Source: Cocos nucifera
Taxonomy: Eukaryota; Streptophyta; Magnoliopsida; Arecales; Arecaceae
NCBI GenBank assembly: GCA_006176705.1
Contig: QRFJ01000023.1
Span: 2,320,583-2,384,582, forward strand
Reading direction: 5' to 3'
DNA: 64,000 bases
Made by a program: the position numbers and the translations under genes. Each line of letters starts with the position of its first letter. Position 1 is the stretch's first letter. Positions 36,371-49,459 of this stretch are shown here, piece by piece. The notes under the pieces are model-generated. The model did not search any database, was not told the origin of the DNA, and was given only the letters and a program-made list of their open reading frames with translations.

Positions 36371-39105
36371 TGTTAGTTTCATGCTTACATCCTTGCGGAT
36401 GTACGGCGCTTCCCAAAAGGGAAAATAGATCACAAGGAAAAGTACTTCATCATCGCCTAACCTTCAGTGGAGTAATACATTTCAGCCGAAATGCAAATCG
36501 ACCGTCTTGAGCATTATGGTTGCAGGAAGTTTCGTTCTAATTATTTTTACTATGCATATTAGCTTCATCATAATTGATGTATAAGGCGTCTAATATATAA
36601 TATAAAAGTGTTACTTCTCAACACCACTTCGATCCTTGCTTAGCGCGCATCAATCCATTGTGGAAGTCAAGAATTGGTGTACGCGATCCACAAAGATCAC
36701 ATGAATAGCAAGTAGATCTAGCATACCGGTCCACCAATCACCATTCAAGGCTGGAGTAGTACGGTAAAGCTTTTTTTTTTTGTTTCCTATAATATAATGG
36801 TAGCAATTAATATAGAGAACCTCAACCATCACTTAATGAACCATTCACCACATTCATGTCGTTCTTTTCTCACCAAAAAGTTTTGTGTTGCAGCACATTT
36901 GATTCAAGTTAAAAGCAGCCTTCTCTAGCCCATAAGATTAGTTTCAAATTTGAGAGCCATACAAAAAGAATAACAGTACCTCTTCACATTTTCTTTCAAT
37001 GATCGATTATTGAAATCTAATATTTATTCGGTAAATATGTTTATTTTAAAAGATGAACGGTATGGTAGGTTGGATTGTATATTAGGACGACGTTTTTGGA
37101 TTGTATTCCCACGACCGTCCGTTTAATTTTGTATCAAAAAATAGATAAGTCTATACATTCGGCTATGAAAAAATGACCCATGTAAATGAAAATATGTGCA
37201 TGAGAATTAGGAAAATTCACATGTTATTGATATATATGGTCTTGAATCCTTGAATCAAGTCAAGCATGAAACATGTGAGCGTACATGTGGACATACACTC
37301 AGCCGCATGATTATTTTCCCAATATGCAAATAAATATTTCCATAAGCGCACCACTGCGGTTGATCGAGTCCTCGTCAAACACATCCACATCCATCCCATC
37401 CGTGCGTGGCATTATTTTTGGATGTCACTTGGATTTCGGCCGCATTGATAAACAAGAATAGACAATGTGAATATATACCGATCAACGTCAACACGGACCA
37501 CCGACCCAGCGGTCCCAATAGAAATTTTTGGTGCATGCATCCAGAAGAAGGCCTCTTCAAGGCAAAGGTGGTCTGTGATACCTGGCTTTAGCCCTATGTC
37601 TTCATCTCCACAGCCGTATGGACTCGGCATTCCTCTCACAGACAACACGTGCATGCTTTTCGTGAGGCCCCTACCAAGTGGCACTCTCCCTTTTTTTCCA
37701 GTTCTTTACAGGAATAATGTTGGAGATATCCCACTTGTAAGGGCTAGCCTCACTTTCGATACTTGGCCAGTGGTGACCTGTAAAGAGATGGCCTCCCCGA
37801 ATGGGATTAGGAGGAATCATTGATACAGTGAGTTGGCCTCCAGATGGGTCCCCGTATCACGAGAGTTTGGCTCTGTGGATTGGCCGGTCCTCATCAGATG
37901 GTGGTCTATGAGGACCACACTGAACTGTTGGCTTGAGATCTTGTTCTGTTTCCCACAGGATGACCTGCATCAATAATTAATGGGATCCAAGGATGGTAGA
38001 TATTATATAATAGTTTGCTGCTTACTTTTTCAGAAGATTTCAAAATTTAATGAGCAAGAATTTGGACGATTGTCTCTTGTTTATATTCCACAAGAGATAT
38101 GGTGATTGATCTACAGCAGGCATAAGAGGCCTGATTTATTTATTTATTTCCTAGTTTCGCATTGTTTTGGTTCTGAATTTGAAGAATGAGAAGGAAAAAG
38201 GTGTCATTTGATTGTTGTGAAAGACATCCATGTATTTGATGCTAATGAGTATGACCGACTCATGCCATGTTTCATTGTGATCTGACGCGGTTTGAGTATT
38301 ATAATATTTTCTGGTCCATGTTAGTGTAACAGTTGCAGTCTCTTTAACCCATTCATCATCATCATACTACTGCTACCTATTGTTGTCGATATAATCAATT
38401 GAAAGTTTGAAAGACCCCTGTATTAACATTAATCATGGTTTAGGATTATAAGCACCACAAGGATATTATATGACTCATCATGCGGTTTTAGTCTTATCTT
38501 TTTTTGGGCCCCCGCTTAAATGGCTGCTGGAATTTAATGCTCACTTTCTGCATGATTGAAATAATTGGTCATGGATGTTATAACTTCAAGCTTTTTTTGT
38601 GGGGTCCAAAGAAGCTGAACGACATGATACGGGATCTTTGAACCATATATTCGCATCCATTATGACCACTTGCGATCCTCATGCATGACGCCCACTCGAT
38701 GATGACCCCTCGTAGTTTTCACGTATCGCTCCCAAACTCACAGCCAAATCCAATCTTCTCGTATGGACCACCCCCGTTGCCAGCCATAACGTAAAATAGA
38801 ACAACAGGTAGTAACAAACGCCGGAGCTCAACTTATCTCCGTCCGGCCAATTCATGCCATTGGTGTTTGGTTGGGGGGGCTTCCACTCGGCACTGCCTTC
38901 CTCTTTTTTAAAGCTATTCCCACGTTTTATTACAGCAAAAGTAGGCAACACATGTTCAATGCACGCATGCCTGTGTTCTCTCCATGGTGGCGGTCCCCTC
39001 CGGCCCTCTCACGGTGGATGATGTACTTTACACTAACAAAGCCAATATCCTTTGCCTCGGAGGCGGATTATTAGCTGAGTGAAAGCTTAATTATCTCAGC
39101 TCAAT
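36371..39105. other. Unrecognised DNA inside the composite gypsy element
   Basis: This is AT-rich sequence with no recognisable gene, domain or repeat end. Short open frames (for example 37412-37684 and 37467-37823) overlap on opposite strands and look like chance. It ends abruptly at AGCTCAAT, where gypsy sequence resumes with TGAGCACGATCG. Confidence 0.5.
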
Positions 39106-40468
39106 TGAGCACGATCGAAGCAAATACTGCCTCTACCATCGCGACCACGCCCACGACACTGAGGAATTCATCTAGCTCCGAGACGAAATTGAGGAGCTCG
39201 TCAGAAAGGGATGGCCGGATAAATTCCTTCAACGCCAGTCTGAAGTAGGAGAAGATCGACTAAGGGCACTGTCGTAACCAGAAACGACAAGGTCGGCCGC
39301 CTCACGACGTCATCAACGTTACTCCGAGGAGGAGCTTGGTACATCGACGGTTCGTCGTCTCTCAGCGACAAAGCCAAAAGCTTGTTCCAAATTGAGAAGG
39401 CCAGCATGAGATAGAGGAGGTCGTCCGGCCTGGGACTTATTGTCGGAGAGAACCTGGAGAAGCGACGCAGACGGACGATGGTCCGAATGTGCCCCCACAG
39501 TCCGTTAGGAACAGGAGAAGAACCTCATCCTAATGCGAGCAAAGTCGAAGAGGACGCCTCATTCACCCCGTTAGACGAAGATGGAGAAAGGAGGGTTCAC
39601 GGATACGGACGACGGTCTGAATGTGCCCCCACAGTCCGTTAGAAATAGGAGAACCTCATCCTAACGCGAGCAAAGTCGAAGGCCTCGTTCACAAAGGACA
39701 GGGGGGAGAGGCCGGACGACGGTCCGTATGTGCCCCACTGCCCGTTAGAACTAGGAGGAGGAATCCGTCCAACGCGAGCAAAGTCGAAGGCCTCATTCAC
39801 AAAGGATGAGATGGGGGAGAGGCACGGACGCGGTCCGTATGTGCCCCCACAGTCCGTTAGGAACAGGAGGAGAACCTCGTCCTAATGCGAGCAAAGTCGA
39901 AGATCTCGTTCACAAAGGACGAGACAGAGGAAGAGGCGCGGACGACGGTCCGAATGTGCCCCCACAGTCCGTTAGGAACAGGAGGAGAACCTCATCCTAA
40001 CGCGAGCGCCCGCATCAACCTCGGCCAAAGGAGATAAGATCTCCTCCGAGCGACCGAGCCAACCTCGGCTGGAGAACTTCAACTTTAACCTCGGTCAGAT
40101 AAGATCTCCCCCGAGCGACCGGACCCACCTCGGCTGGAGAGCTTCAACTTTAACCTCGATTGGAGACGAGATCTCCCTCGAGCAACCGGGCCAACCTCGA
40201 TTGGAGAGCTTCAGCTTCGACCTCGACTAGAGATAGGATCTCTTCCGAACGCCCGTGTTAATCTCGGTTGCTGGAGACAGTATCACCCCCGAGGAGCTTA
40301 ACCTCCGACTTCGATCGCAGCAGATGAGGCTTACCTCAACCTCGGTTGGAGATGGAATCTCCCCCGAGCTTCGACCTGAACCAGTACGGAGTCCAGAAGA
40401 GAACTTCGGCAGTCGCTTTTTCTACACTCCCTCCCTTCGAGTTTCGAACTTAGGAGTGGAGGGGCTAT
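39106..40468 (+). repeat. Second copy of the gypsy 3' region
   Basis: It begins at TGAGCACGATCGAAGC, equal to about 33294 in the first copy, and repeats the gag end (zinc-knuckle motif YCLYHRDHAHDTEE near 39125), the short WYIDGSSS stretch, the ~114-bp units (about five, one shortened) and the ~60-bp units. The polypurine stretch AGGAGTGGAGGGGCTAT precedes the LTR. It carries the same loss of polymerase as the first copy. Confidence 0.85.
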
Positions 40469-41455
40469 TGTTGGGGATAAACCCCGCTCCTGCCGAAGTC
40501 AAGTTCGGTGCCCAGCCTGACGCGGCTAGTAGTCGCAGAAGAGCTTCAGCAGACGGATCTTAGCCGAACCCTTATAGCCGGTCGAACTACTTAGCGGTCG
40601 AGCTCCTCGAACTCCTCAGCAGCTGTCCCTCGGCCGAACTCCTCGGTGGCCAAATAGCGGCCGAACTCCTTCGAACCCATTCAGCCGGCCAAACTGCTTA
40701 GCGGCCGAGCTCTTTGGACTCCCAGCGGTCGGGCTTTAGCCGAACTCAACCGCTGAGCTTCAATCAGACTCCCGCAAGAGCCGAACTCTCTCCACGTCAT
40801 TCCAGCCAGGCACCTGCGAGAGCCGAACTCCCTCCAAGCTTCCTCTTCGATCGAATTTCTGCAGGGGCCGAACTTCTCCCAAACATTTCCTTCAGCTGGT
40901 CGAACTCCTCTGCGGCCGAGCTCCTCCCGAGCTTTCCCTTCAGCCGAACTCTCCTACAAGTCCAAACTCCTCTGGACGAATTATCGCCATCAGTCTGCAA
41001 CAGACGATAAGATCAGACGATATGGCCGCCACTACTGACGATACCACTCTCTCCGTAACCAGCCCCATACGGCCCATGACCTGCCAGTATGGCTATCACT
41101 ATTCGCTTGACGACGTCTTTCTCTTCGTACCGAACTCCATGCAGCCCCAATGGCTCTCTGCCAGGCGGTATGACCGTCACCATCAACTAAGCTCCGTCTA
41201 TAAAGGACCCTCCAGATACGCTAATCTCGAACCTCTCGAATCTCTAAGCTCTTCTCTTCCTCTTCAAGCTCCGAAACTTATTTCCGAGCACTCCATTCCT
41301 ATTGACCAGAGCTGACTTGATCATCGGAGGGTTCTGCCGAAGCCACCCTCCCTCCCACCGGCTCTGGACGGGACTTTGTTTTGCAGGTTCTCGGCGGCGA
41401 TCTCATCGGCCTCCACTCCAGCGAATTTCGGCGATGACCAGATTCTGCGTCAACA
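40469..41455 (+). repeat. 3' LTR of the composite gypsy element
   Basis: It is complete, starting TGTTGGGGATAAACC and ending GATTCTGCGTCAACA. It contains TATAAAGGACC from 41199. It ends directly at CACAT, the same five bases that precede the 5' LTR. Confidence 0.9.
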
Positions 41456-43470
41456 CACATCAATAATTATTCTTCCAACCCATGACTAAGAGGCAATATG
41501 ATTTTTTTTATTGAGATTGTTGTGCATGGATGTTCCCTTTCTATCATGGGGCAGTTGTTATAGGCCAAGTGGCTTAAAGTCTGGTTATAGGCCAAGAGGC
41601 TGTTCAAGATGTTCATTATCCCTGATATGAAAGTCTGATATGAAAGTTTATGTAAGAACATCCTCACCCATGATATCTGATCTCTTAAAATCAACAGGCT
41701 TGACGGTCACATCCTTGAATTATCAAACAATTACGGGCGAATGAAATGGAATCAGGGCATGTTTGGTTGGAGGGATTTGGGCTCTGTAACGAGATTGGAA
41801 ATGAGTGACTTCTATTCCAATGGTTTGGTTTGAGAGAGCTCCATTTCAATTCTTGAGAGAATGGGATGCCCCATCCTCCAAAATCCAATCTTAACCCTTC
41901 CCTAGCATTTCAATTCCAGTCACAAACTGAATATAATCGGGATATGGTCATTCTTATTCAGATTCTGATTTTGGTCGCAAACCAAATATTCTTATTTCTA
42001 TCTTCTTTTCCAAAAAGGAATCATTCATTGACATCCACTCAATCATCAGCAGAATCATGTCATTTTTGACAGATAATTGTGATTATATCTAGAAAATTTA
42101 GTGAATCTCATTTATATTTGTCATTTTTGTATAGCATCTGGTTGAACACTGTCTTGCAAGGCCACCCAATGTTGTGTCCCCTCTTGCATCACAATGGATC
42201 TTGTTTTAGGGATTTAAGATCCTGTAATGAGATAGCATGAACAGATTTACTAGCTCATGAATGATAATTCTTCCTTTAGGATCTCTTACTAGTAGAAGTG
42301 ATGGGGATGAAAAGTTTCAGGCTCATATCCTCAAATAAACAAGAGTTCAGAACAACTGCTTCCATGCCTCTCATAAGGAATCAGACTTTATTTGTCCCAT
42401 TTTTCTTGTTTTAAGCTGTATTTTCTCCATATTGCAGCATACTCTTGGTTGCAGGCCCCTTGAAATGCCTTCTTCAATGGCGAGATATGCCGAACCACTC
42501 GTCAGCTTTGCAGCTTCCCTCAATGTCCAGTATAAACCGACGACCCATCGAGTATCAGCTGCTTGCAACATTATTAGAAGTGTTCAAAGTAAATGAATTC
42601 ACCAGCAAATCATCTCATAGTGTTAAGAAATGTCTTCCTCTGTTCAGCAATCAGAAACATTACTGATAAAAAGTGAAGATATATCATAACAGCACGGTAA
42701 CATATTAGAATAATAATAATGATGAAAAGATAGGATATACAACTTCCACATTAAGTATCATTTGGAAAAAATTGAATTCCATGTCTTTAAGCAAGTGAGT
42801 TGTAAGAACAGCAAGAAACTGAGACATTTGAAAAAGAAGAAGAAGAAGAAGAAGTTGGTCATCATCTTCGAGTGATCTATTGTCAATCATCTATAATATT
42901 CGAAAAATTTGAGAAACATGGTATAGCCATAGAGAATTTCTTGCATAAGTGGCTGCAAGGGAAACCTTTGATACCGGAATTTGCAATTATAAATGAATAG
43001 AAATTTGCATCAGAACTCAGAACTGGAAAGATGGCAAACCGGTTGGTTGGTCCACAAATCAACAAGTAGAAAAATCTTCAATGTAAAAGGATTCCCTAAA
43101 TTTCTAGTTCATGTTGGGCTATCTGATTAAGGTACGCAACAAATCAAATCCAATTGGCTTATCAAGTGAATGTTTCTATGGACTACCTAACTGGACCATG
43201 TCTTGCAATTTTGGGGGGTATAAACTATAACTTAGATTTGAAAGAGTGGATGTTGGCCAGTTTTTTTCCCAGTAGACAAATTCCCACTTGGACAAAAGGC
43301 CTTCAAATGTCCGGATGGTCACATGATCGGCTGAGGCATTTAGTGCAAAAGCCCTGCAAACAATATAAGACACCGGCAACATGCTGAGTGCTATATAACC
43401 ATATGGGGATATTCTAACAAGCATACTCTAACCATATGTGTAAGAAATCAGTATGATCCAACTGAAATAA
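41456..43470. other. Intergenic DNA, no gene recognised
   Basis: A region at about 41757-41995 starts GGGCATGTTTGGTTGG and ends with GCAAACCAAATATTC. It resembles the MITE at 43471, but I found no target duplication. The remainder holds only short frames and a GAA run near 42837-42855. Confidence 0.45.
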
Positions 43471-43746
43471 TGGCGCATTTGGTTAATCACCAAAATTAAA
43501 ATCAGAATTAGAATAGACTGCAATGGAAATGGGAATGGCCATGTTCCCCGTTGCATTTGGTTTTTGAGGAAATTGGAATCAGATTTGAATACAAGAGATG
43601 AGTCAGGATTGGATTTGGGAGGATTAAGGTATTCTCATTTCTTTTGGAATCAGAATAGGAATGGGATTTTCTTCAATCAAACGGCTTGAATGGAACCACA
43701 CATTTCCATTCCTGCTCCAAAGCACCACTCCCAACCAAACACATCC
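43471..43746. mobile_element. MITE, PIF/Harbinger (Tourist)-like, TSD TAA
   Basis: A 276-bp non-coding element has imperfect inverted ends. The left reads TGGCGCATTTGGTTAATCAC and the reverse complement of the right reads GGATGTGTTTGGTTGGGAGT. It is flanked by TAA at 43468-43470 and 43747-43749. The interior contains several GGAATGG/CCATTCC-type motifs. It is non-autonomous and would depend on a transposase elsewhere. Confidence 0.5.
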
Positions 43747-43966
43747 TAAGTTCAACTCAAGCTCGTGCAACTTTCAAAATCTGAGAAGGCACCATGAACA
43801 AAATACCAAGAAATTCAGGTGCATCTTTTTCAGATCAAGTTGAGATTTGGTTAACGGTATGTCCTCACTACTAGTGAAAATATTCCCATCAGCTGTGGCT
43901 TTGCAAATGAGCATGTTGAGTCCTCGTAAAAATGACTAAGATAGTACAAGGGGCTCAAGTAGCGAG

Positions 43967-44028
<62 letters not shown>
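43967..44028. repeat. Compound (TA)n(GA)n microsatellite
   Basis: About 26 bp of TA is followed directly by about 36 bp of GA. It is a likely polymorphic locus. Confidence 0.95.
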
Positions 44029-44029
<1 letters not shown>

Positions 44030-44232
44030 GTGGACTTGGCTACACATGATTGTAGCCAGCCCTGAGTTGCGTTGGCTTTCCCGCCCCTGGACAGGTGTGG
44101 ATCTGAAGATTGTTAATTTCCGTTAACAGGAGAGTCTTCTACCTCGAAATGAGACTCAACGTGCCACTAGCACCTGTTGGTTAATCAAATGCGATGCGCC
44201 GTCTACGCCCATCTCTCGATACAGAGCCGTGG

Positions 44233-44234
<2 letters not shown>

Positions 44235-44274
<40 letters not shown>
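44235..44274. repeat. (CT)n microsatellite
   Basis: A 40-bp CT run lies 207 bp after the GA run at 43992-44028 and is complementary to it. The two could pair as a GA:TC hairpin in single-stranded form. Confidence 0.95.
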
Positions 44275-44276
<2 letters not shown>

Positions 44277-44279
44277 TGC

Positions 44280-47200
44280 GTACTGTTTAGTTGTGTAGCT
44301 TGAGTGCTTACCATCCCAAACTAGGTATTTATCTAGTGAGACCCGCTATGTATCGTGGATCTGTTGGTATTGATCCTGGAGGGATAAGTGTTTATTGGCG
44401 TCTACAAAGCAGGAGGATAGAGATGAGATCTCACTCTCTCTGCTTATCCCTTGGAGTGAAACCATGTACGTACTACTTCCATGTTAGCGTTTATTGTCGA
44501 GCAATTCCCTCGTGTCTTGCTTATTTTTGTAGTTTTGATGCTTACCTAGCTAAATGTTTATCCACCGAGACTAATTGATTACCATGCATCCATTACTATT
44601 TATTTTTATAAATAAAAAATTTATATTTCTTTTTGTATATACATTTCTCAGATAATATTTAGATAAGAAAGTAATTTACTCGTGTTCTTTTATACGTGAA
44701 AAAGTAATTTTAAAATCTATTATCCATATCTTTTTATATTATAATTTTTTTGGATAAATTACTATATTTTATTCATATTTTTCATAATATTCTTAATGCT
44801 TTTTGGATTTATAGAAAATAGATAATTAAATTATTCGGTATTGAATGTTGGAGGCATTAAAAATAAGAATGAAATATTTTAAAAATAAAATTAAATATCT
44901 ACTTTAAAGATTGATGCAAAAATAATTTAGTCATCTTTTAGATAATTTTTTTTTTAATTTTATGGATAAATATTATGCATAGAAAAATAATTTTTTTATC
45001 TTAAAAAATATAATGAACAACATTTTTTCATCGTACTTATTGGATCTTTGGAAAGTAGGAAGGTGGAGATCTCACCTTTCAAGTATTTTCTACTTTTATA
45101 TTATTGTTTATCATTGGTCAGCCATTTATTCCTTCTTCTCCTGTACTGCCGTAGGAGCTAGCATGGTTTTTTTTACCAAGGGAGACAAGCGGACTACGTG
45201 TCATGCCTCAATAATTAACAGGTACTGGCAGTGCATCAAGTCTATCGTTTTCCCTCTCCATTTAGTTTGAGGCAGAGGACTCTCCCATTATTATTGGAGA
45301 CCAATACCGATCCAAGGGTGACAGAGCCGACAGGATCTAGAATTGGCTACGGTATAGTATAGCCAAATCTAATCGAATAGTGAGAGTCCGACATGAATGG
45401 TCCCAGTCGTTAGATAATCATCAATTATCTTTCAATCGGTCACCCATAGAAACAATTGAATGATGGAGAGATTCTTAGCGTGCGCGTTAGATGGTCAAAA
45501 GGATATGTTCTGGCCGGCAACCGTCTAGGTTTTCAATGTACCGACATCTCTTTATGCTTTGCTGACCATTTCAAGACATTTCAAGCTCCAAACCTTGGCG
45601 GTGCCTGAAGGTATCAGGTTTTCTAATTTTTTCTTTCAGAACGACATATAGAACTTCCATAATGATGCTACCAAATAAGAGAGGTCATCAAAGTATATCA
45701 TCTAGAGAAGCCCCCCTGGCACACCATATATCTCATTTTAAAATACTTAAAACACCCTCCGTTTTCTCCAAGAAACCTATGTAACAGGTAAATATAGAAA
45801 GCCTAGTTTGCTGGTTCCTCCCTCTCTCTTAATTTTCCACTTCTCTCTCCTTCACGCCAACATACATTCAACAACTTTAGGATTTCCACTGATTAATCGC
45901 ACTTGTTTTTTTAACTCATCATCAGCATCTCTCTTCTCCTTCACCCTTCTTCACTTCCTATCAGACCTCGAGACCTCAGTCTACTCCAACTAGGTGTCTT
46001 CATCCACAATGCTATGATCTCGATGCAACGGTATAGAGAATTTTTATCTTATGCAGCTATGCTACCTATCTAAATGCGGTTGTGCCAAAATCTTGCACAT
46101 ACCCACCAACTCATACAAACAAACCTGCCTCAAAAATATATAGATTCAGGTGGGGATTTCTTAAGCCAAGTCAGTTCCAGGACGGTCCAATCATTAATGG
46201 GTGGATTAGGATTTTACTCCTGAGCTCAATGGTCTGAGGTGGTCCATTCACGAACCAACCGGCTTTACGTACCTGATATAATTAATAGTTCTCTATTTTT
46301 ATATGATTTAATTCATTAAAAAAAAAAAAAAAAGAGAGTGCAGAGAGCGTTGGACAAAAGGTCATGAGATTTTTGGATGTACAAAGTTTCATAATCTAAT
46401 AAACCACAAACAACTCATCAATAAAGAGCAAATTACTTACCGTGCAGGTGAAGTTCATTTGGCCTAGAACTTTTTCCTTATGCTCCAAGCAAGATTCCAG
46501 CTTCCTTGCCCATATATTAGAATGAGACAATTTTGTGTTATTGCAAGAAAATCCTACTCAATTACAGGCCTATGATGCCATGTAGCAACCCTATACAATT
46601 TATAGATATTGGCTCTGCAAAAACCTTTGCCTAATGAAACAGGCTCTTTAATAATACACTATTGATCTTTTTATGCTATTTATTGGCCTGTGAAGCTGAT
46701 TTAGAAGTTGTAAATAGACCGAGTTCAACTGAAATAGATCATGTCGTTATGCTCACCATCCAATGTCAAGGAAGCTTTTCATATAATATTGTGTTCATGT
46801 AAACCAGAGATCTTTTGAACTCTCCAAAGTGGTACCAGGTGGAGATTTGTTGTGTGAGTTGCAAGAGTCTCAAGTTTTGACCAAATACAAAATCTTCATC
46901 CAACTTAAAGAAGATCACAATCTTCCAGTAAATACAAGTTTGGGCCCTTCGGGCTTTGGTTACCATCAGATTTGCTTAGAATCCAAGCTAGAAACTTTGT
47001 CGCGGCGATGATTCCGGGGATGATGAGGTGTCGTTTGGGAAGTGGATAAGGGGTAAGGTAGGAGTGTTATCCCATCTTATCCCCGGTATAAGTTATGAAA
47101 AGCGCATTTAAGAGGGTGGAATCACTGATCCATGAAAGTTCGTTCAAGCCAGGATGGCCAGTATCATTAGCTTCCTAGGGTCCCCGTAACAACGCTATTC

Positions 47201-47554
47201 CCTCTTTCCAGCACCTTTAAGTGCAAAAAGCCTTTTATTAGTGAAAAAACTATCCAAAAAGCAAGAACATGCTTGTCTTTTTACCTAAATAATAACCAGT
47301 TATCATATCGTACAAAGGTGATGGTTAAATAGGAAAAAACACTTATTTCAAGTGCAGAACTCTCTAACTGTTCCGCTTTATCTCATTGTACTCCGGCAAC
47401 GGTGGTACCTGTCAGGGATAACAAGATCTTAATTTATCTCCAAAAATGCCCATCTGCTTCCGGACCATCCCCGGTGCGGTATCGGGATAAGGTGTCAGCG
47501 CGCGCGGTTTGGTCTGCTGCTCCGTTTGCGGTCTTTGAGACCTCTGGGCCCGGA
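44280..47554. other. Intergenic DNA, no gene recognised
   Basis: AT-rich DNA up to about 45010, then mixed composition. The frames at 44291-44578, 45013-45270 and 46829-47011 lack recognisable domains or exon context. An A-run lies near 46318-46333. Confidence 0.5.
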
Positions 47555-47640
47555 TTTTTTTTTTTAAATTACTTTTTTAATATTTAATTTTAAAAATAAT
47601 CAATCTCAAATTTATTTTCAAAACCACCGTGACATGTTAA
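47555..47640 (+). repeat. Left terminal inverted repeat of the large MULE
   Basis: AT-rich repeat starting in a T-run and ending at GTGACATGTTAA. It pairs with 62170-62240 in inverted orientation at roughly 80 percent identity by eye. Confidence 0.55.
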
Positions 47641-48222
47641 AATCATCACTTAAAATGGTCATTTTATTATCACCTAACCCACCCATTAGCCAGCCTGTTG
47701 GACTGATGTGGCCTAAAAGAAATAACTAGTTGAACTGTTGACTTTAAAGTTGCCAGTTTAATCGATGATTTCAGTTTAACTCGCCCGTAGGACTGACGAT
47801 TTGATTTTGAAATTGCCAGTTGGACCGACGATTTCAGTGAACTCGCCAGTCCAACCGACGAGTTCATCTGCCTTGAATCCCCCCAGCCGACCCCTCCATC
47901 CTCGCATTCAAAAAATCCATAATCCATCCCTTTCTTTGCTCTAAAAAATCCACAATCCATCCCTTTCTTCACTCTAAAACCCTAATCCACCCCTTAAATC
48001 CACCTCTAGCTTTTTTTGAAACCTTTCTCTAAAATCTCAGTCTTCTCTAAAAACCTTCTTTCTTCTACCAAATATTCAAAAAATCCTAATAATTGCCGCC
48101 CCAACTTTCTGTCTTTAAAATCATTTCTAAAACTCTAGTAATCTCTCTCCATCCCTATGGTGTTTTAAGCATCTAGAGAACCCTCTCTCTATCATCTGTG
48201 TAGTCCAGTCTGAATCAATCTC

Positions 48223-49298
48223 ATGGCTTTAAAAAAAGGTGGAAATATTTCGAAAGAAAAAAGAGCTCGAGTAGAAAAAGAAAAAATCAAAATATTGGGA
48301 TATGTATGAAGGAGATTTATTTCTGAACTTTAAGTCTAGCGAAAAATTTCAATCAAATTTTTTTCAACAAAAAGCTGTAGATGGAAGAATAGTTAAGTTC
48401 TTTTAGTGATTTTCAAATTGAATTTCTATTTGAAAGAATGGGTTGACTTTCCATGATTACATTGAGCAAATCAACATATCCTATATTAATTAAATATTTT
48501 TATAGTAATTTTAGCTTTGATAGATCAGCTTGTTCTGTTTTATCTTTTGTGAAAGATAAGATGATAGAGTTTGACTGTGATGTTCTTGGTCGAATTTTAG
48601 GTATTCCGTCAGATGCTGATATATATTTTAATATGACTTATTGGAATCATAATAGATTAGGTTATCGTAGTTGTATTAGAACTATTTTTGAGGACGATAG
48701 TTTAGGACAAATAAGTAAACATAGTGCACATCTATTACCATTAGAAAATAGATTAATTCATCATATATTAACATTTAATTTTTTTCCTAGAGGAGGTCGT
48801 AGAGATAATGTATCACACATGGATATTTATCTCCTCACAAATATTTTTTCGAGTGATAGAGTTAATTTGCCATATGTAATGATAAGCTATATGATTGAAT
48901 GCCTTAAAAAACTCAAAACCTGTTTGTTCTATGAAACTATTTTGATTGATATCTTCAAGACCTTTGATGTTCCTATCATTAATGATGATGAAGTTGTTGA
49001 GGTCAGATCTACAGATACTTATAACAAGTCATCTCTAAGGGGTATGGACCATATTTTTTCTCATGATGGTTGGAAGCGTACATCTACTGGTAAAGAAGAA
49101 GGTCGGCCTTTCGACATAGCAGAGCTCAGTCATCATACGCAGTATGATCAACAATCTTCTGATGTGCATGCATTGTCTGCTCGATTCAATGCACTAAAGA
49201 CTGATGTCAAAGAGGAATTTGCACGTATCGATGAGGGGTTTGCACGGTTTGATCAGTTCATACAATATTTTTATCATCAATTTTCTCCACCTCCATAG
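48223..49298 (+). pseudogene. Putative plant transposon protein domain ORF (Transposase_32-like)
   Basis: The intact part (from 48453, 281 residues) resembles the 'putative plant transposon protein' domain often found in plant mobile elements. It reads YPILIKYFYSNFSF, then VKDKMIEFDCDVLGRILGIP, then LLPLENRLIHHILTFNFFPR and YVMISYMIECLKK. It ends in a heptad-like stretch (HALSARFNALKTDVKEEFARI) that may form a coiled coil, and stops at PPP. An ATG at 48223 opens a basic segment (KKGGNISKEKRARVEKEK) that belongs upstream but is cut off by stops and a frame change between about 48290 and 48450. The biochemical role of this domain is unknown. It faces the PMD gene across the minisatellite. It could belong to the MULE or be an older nested element. 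Confidence 0.6.
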
Positions 49299-49459
49299 GA
49301 TCCTGTAGCTGATGATTAAGCTCTAGCTTCTTATTCTACTATTTGAGGCCTAAGATGATGATGAATTATGTACTCTTTTTTATTTTGTAATGCATTATGT
49401 TGTTTGTTTCTAATCAAATTATGTATCGTTAGTCTATGTTATCCTAAACTTTGTTCCAA

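Larger units (their letters stand above)
30410..41455 (+). mobile_element. Composite Ty3/gypsy element, gag-only, outer TSD CACAT
   Basis: The 5' LTR (30410-31392) is preceded by CACAT (30405-30409) and the 3' LTR (40469-41455) is followed by CACAT (41456-41460), so one original insertion is likely. Inside are a decayed gag, then a first copy of the 3' region with a truncated LTR (33294-35281), then 3.8 kb of unrelated DNA including a LINE relic (35282-39105), then a second copy of the same 3' region ending in the complete 3' LTR (39106-41455). The two copies look more alike than either LTR is to the 5' LTR. No protease, RT or integrase is recognised. An alternative is two separate, truncated insertions whose outer flanks match by chance. 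Confidence 0.75.
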
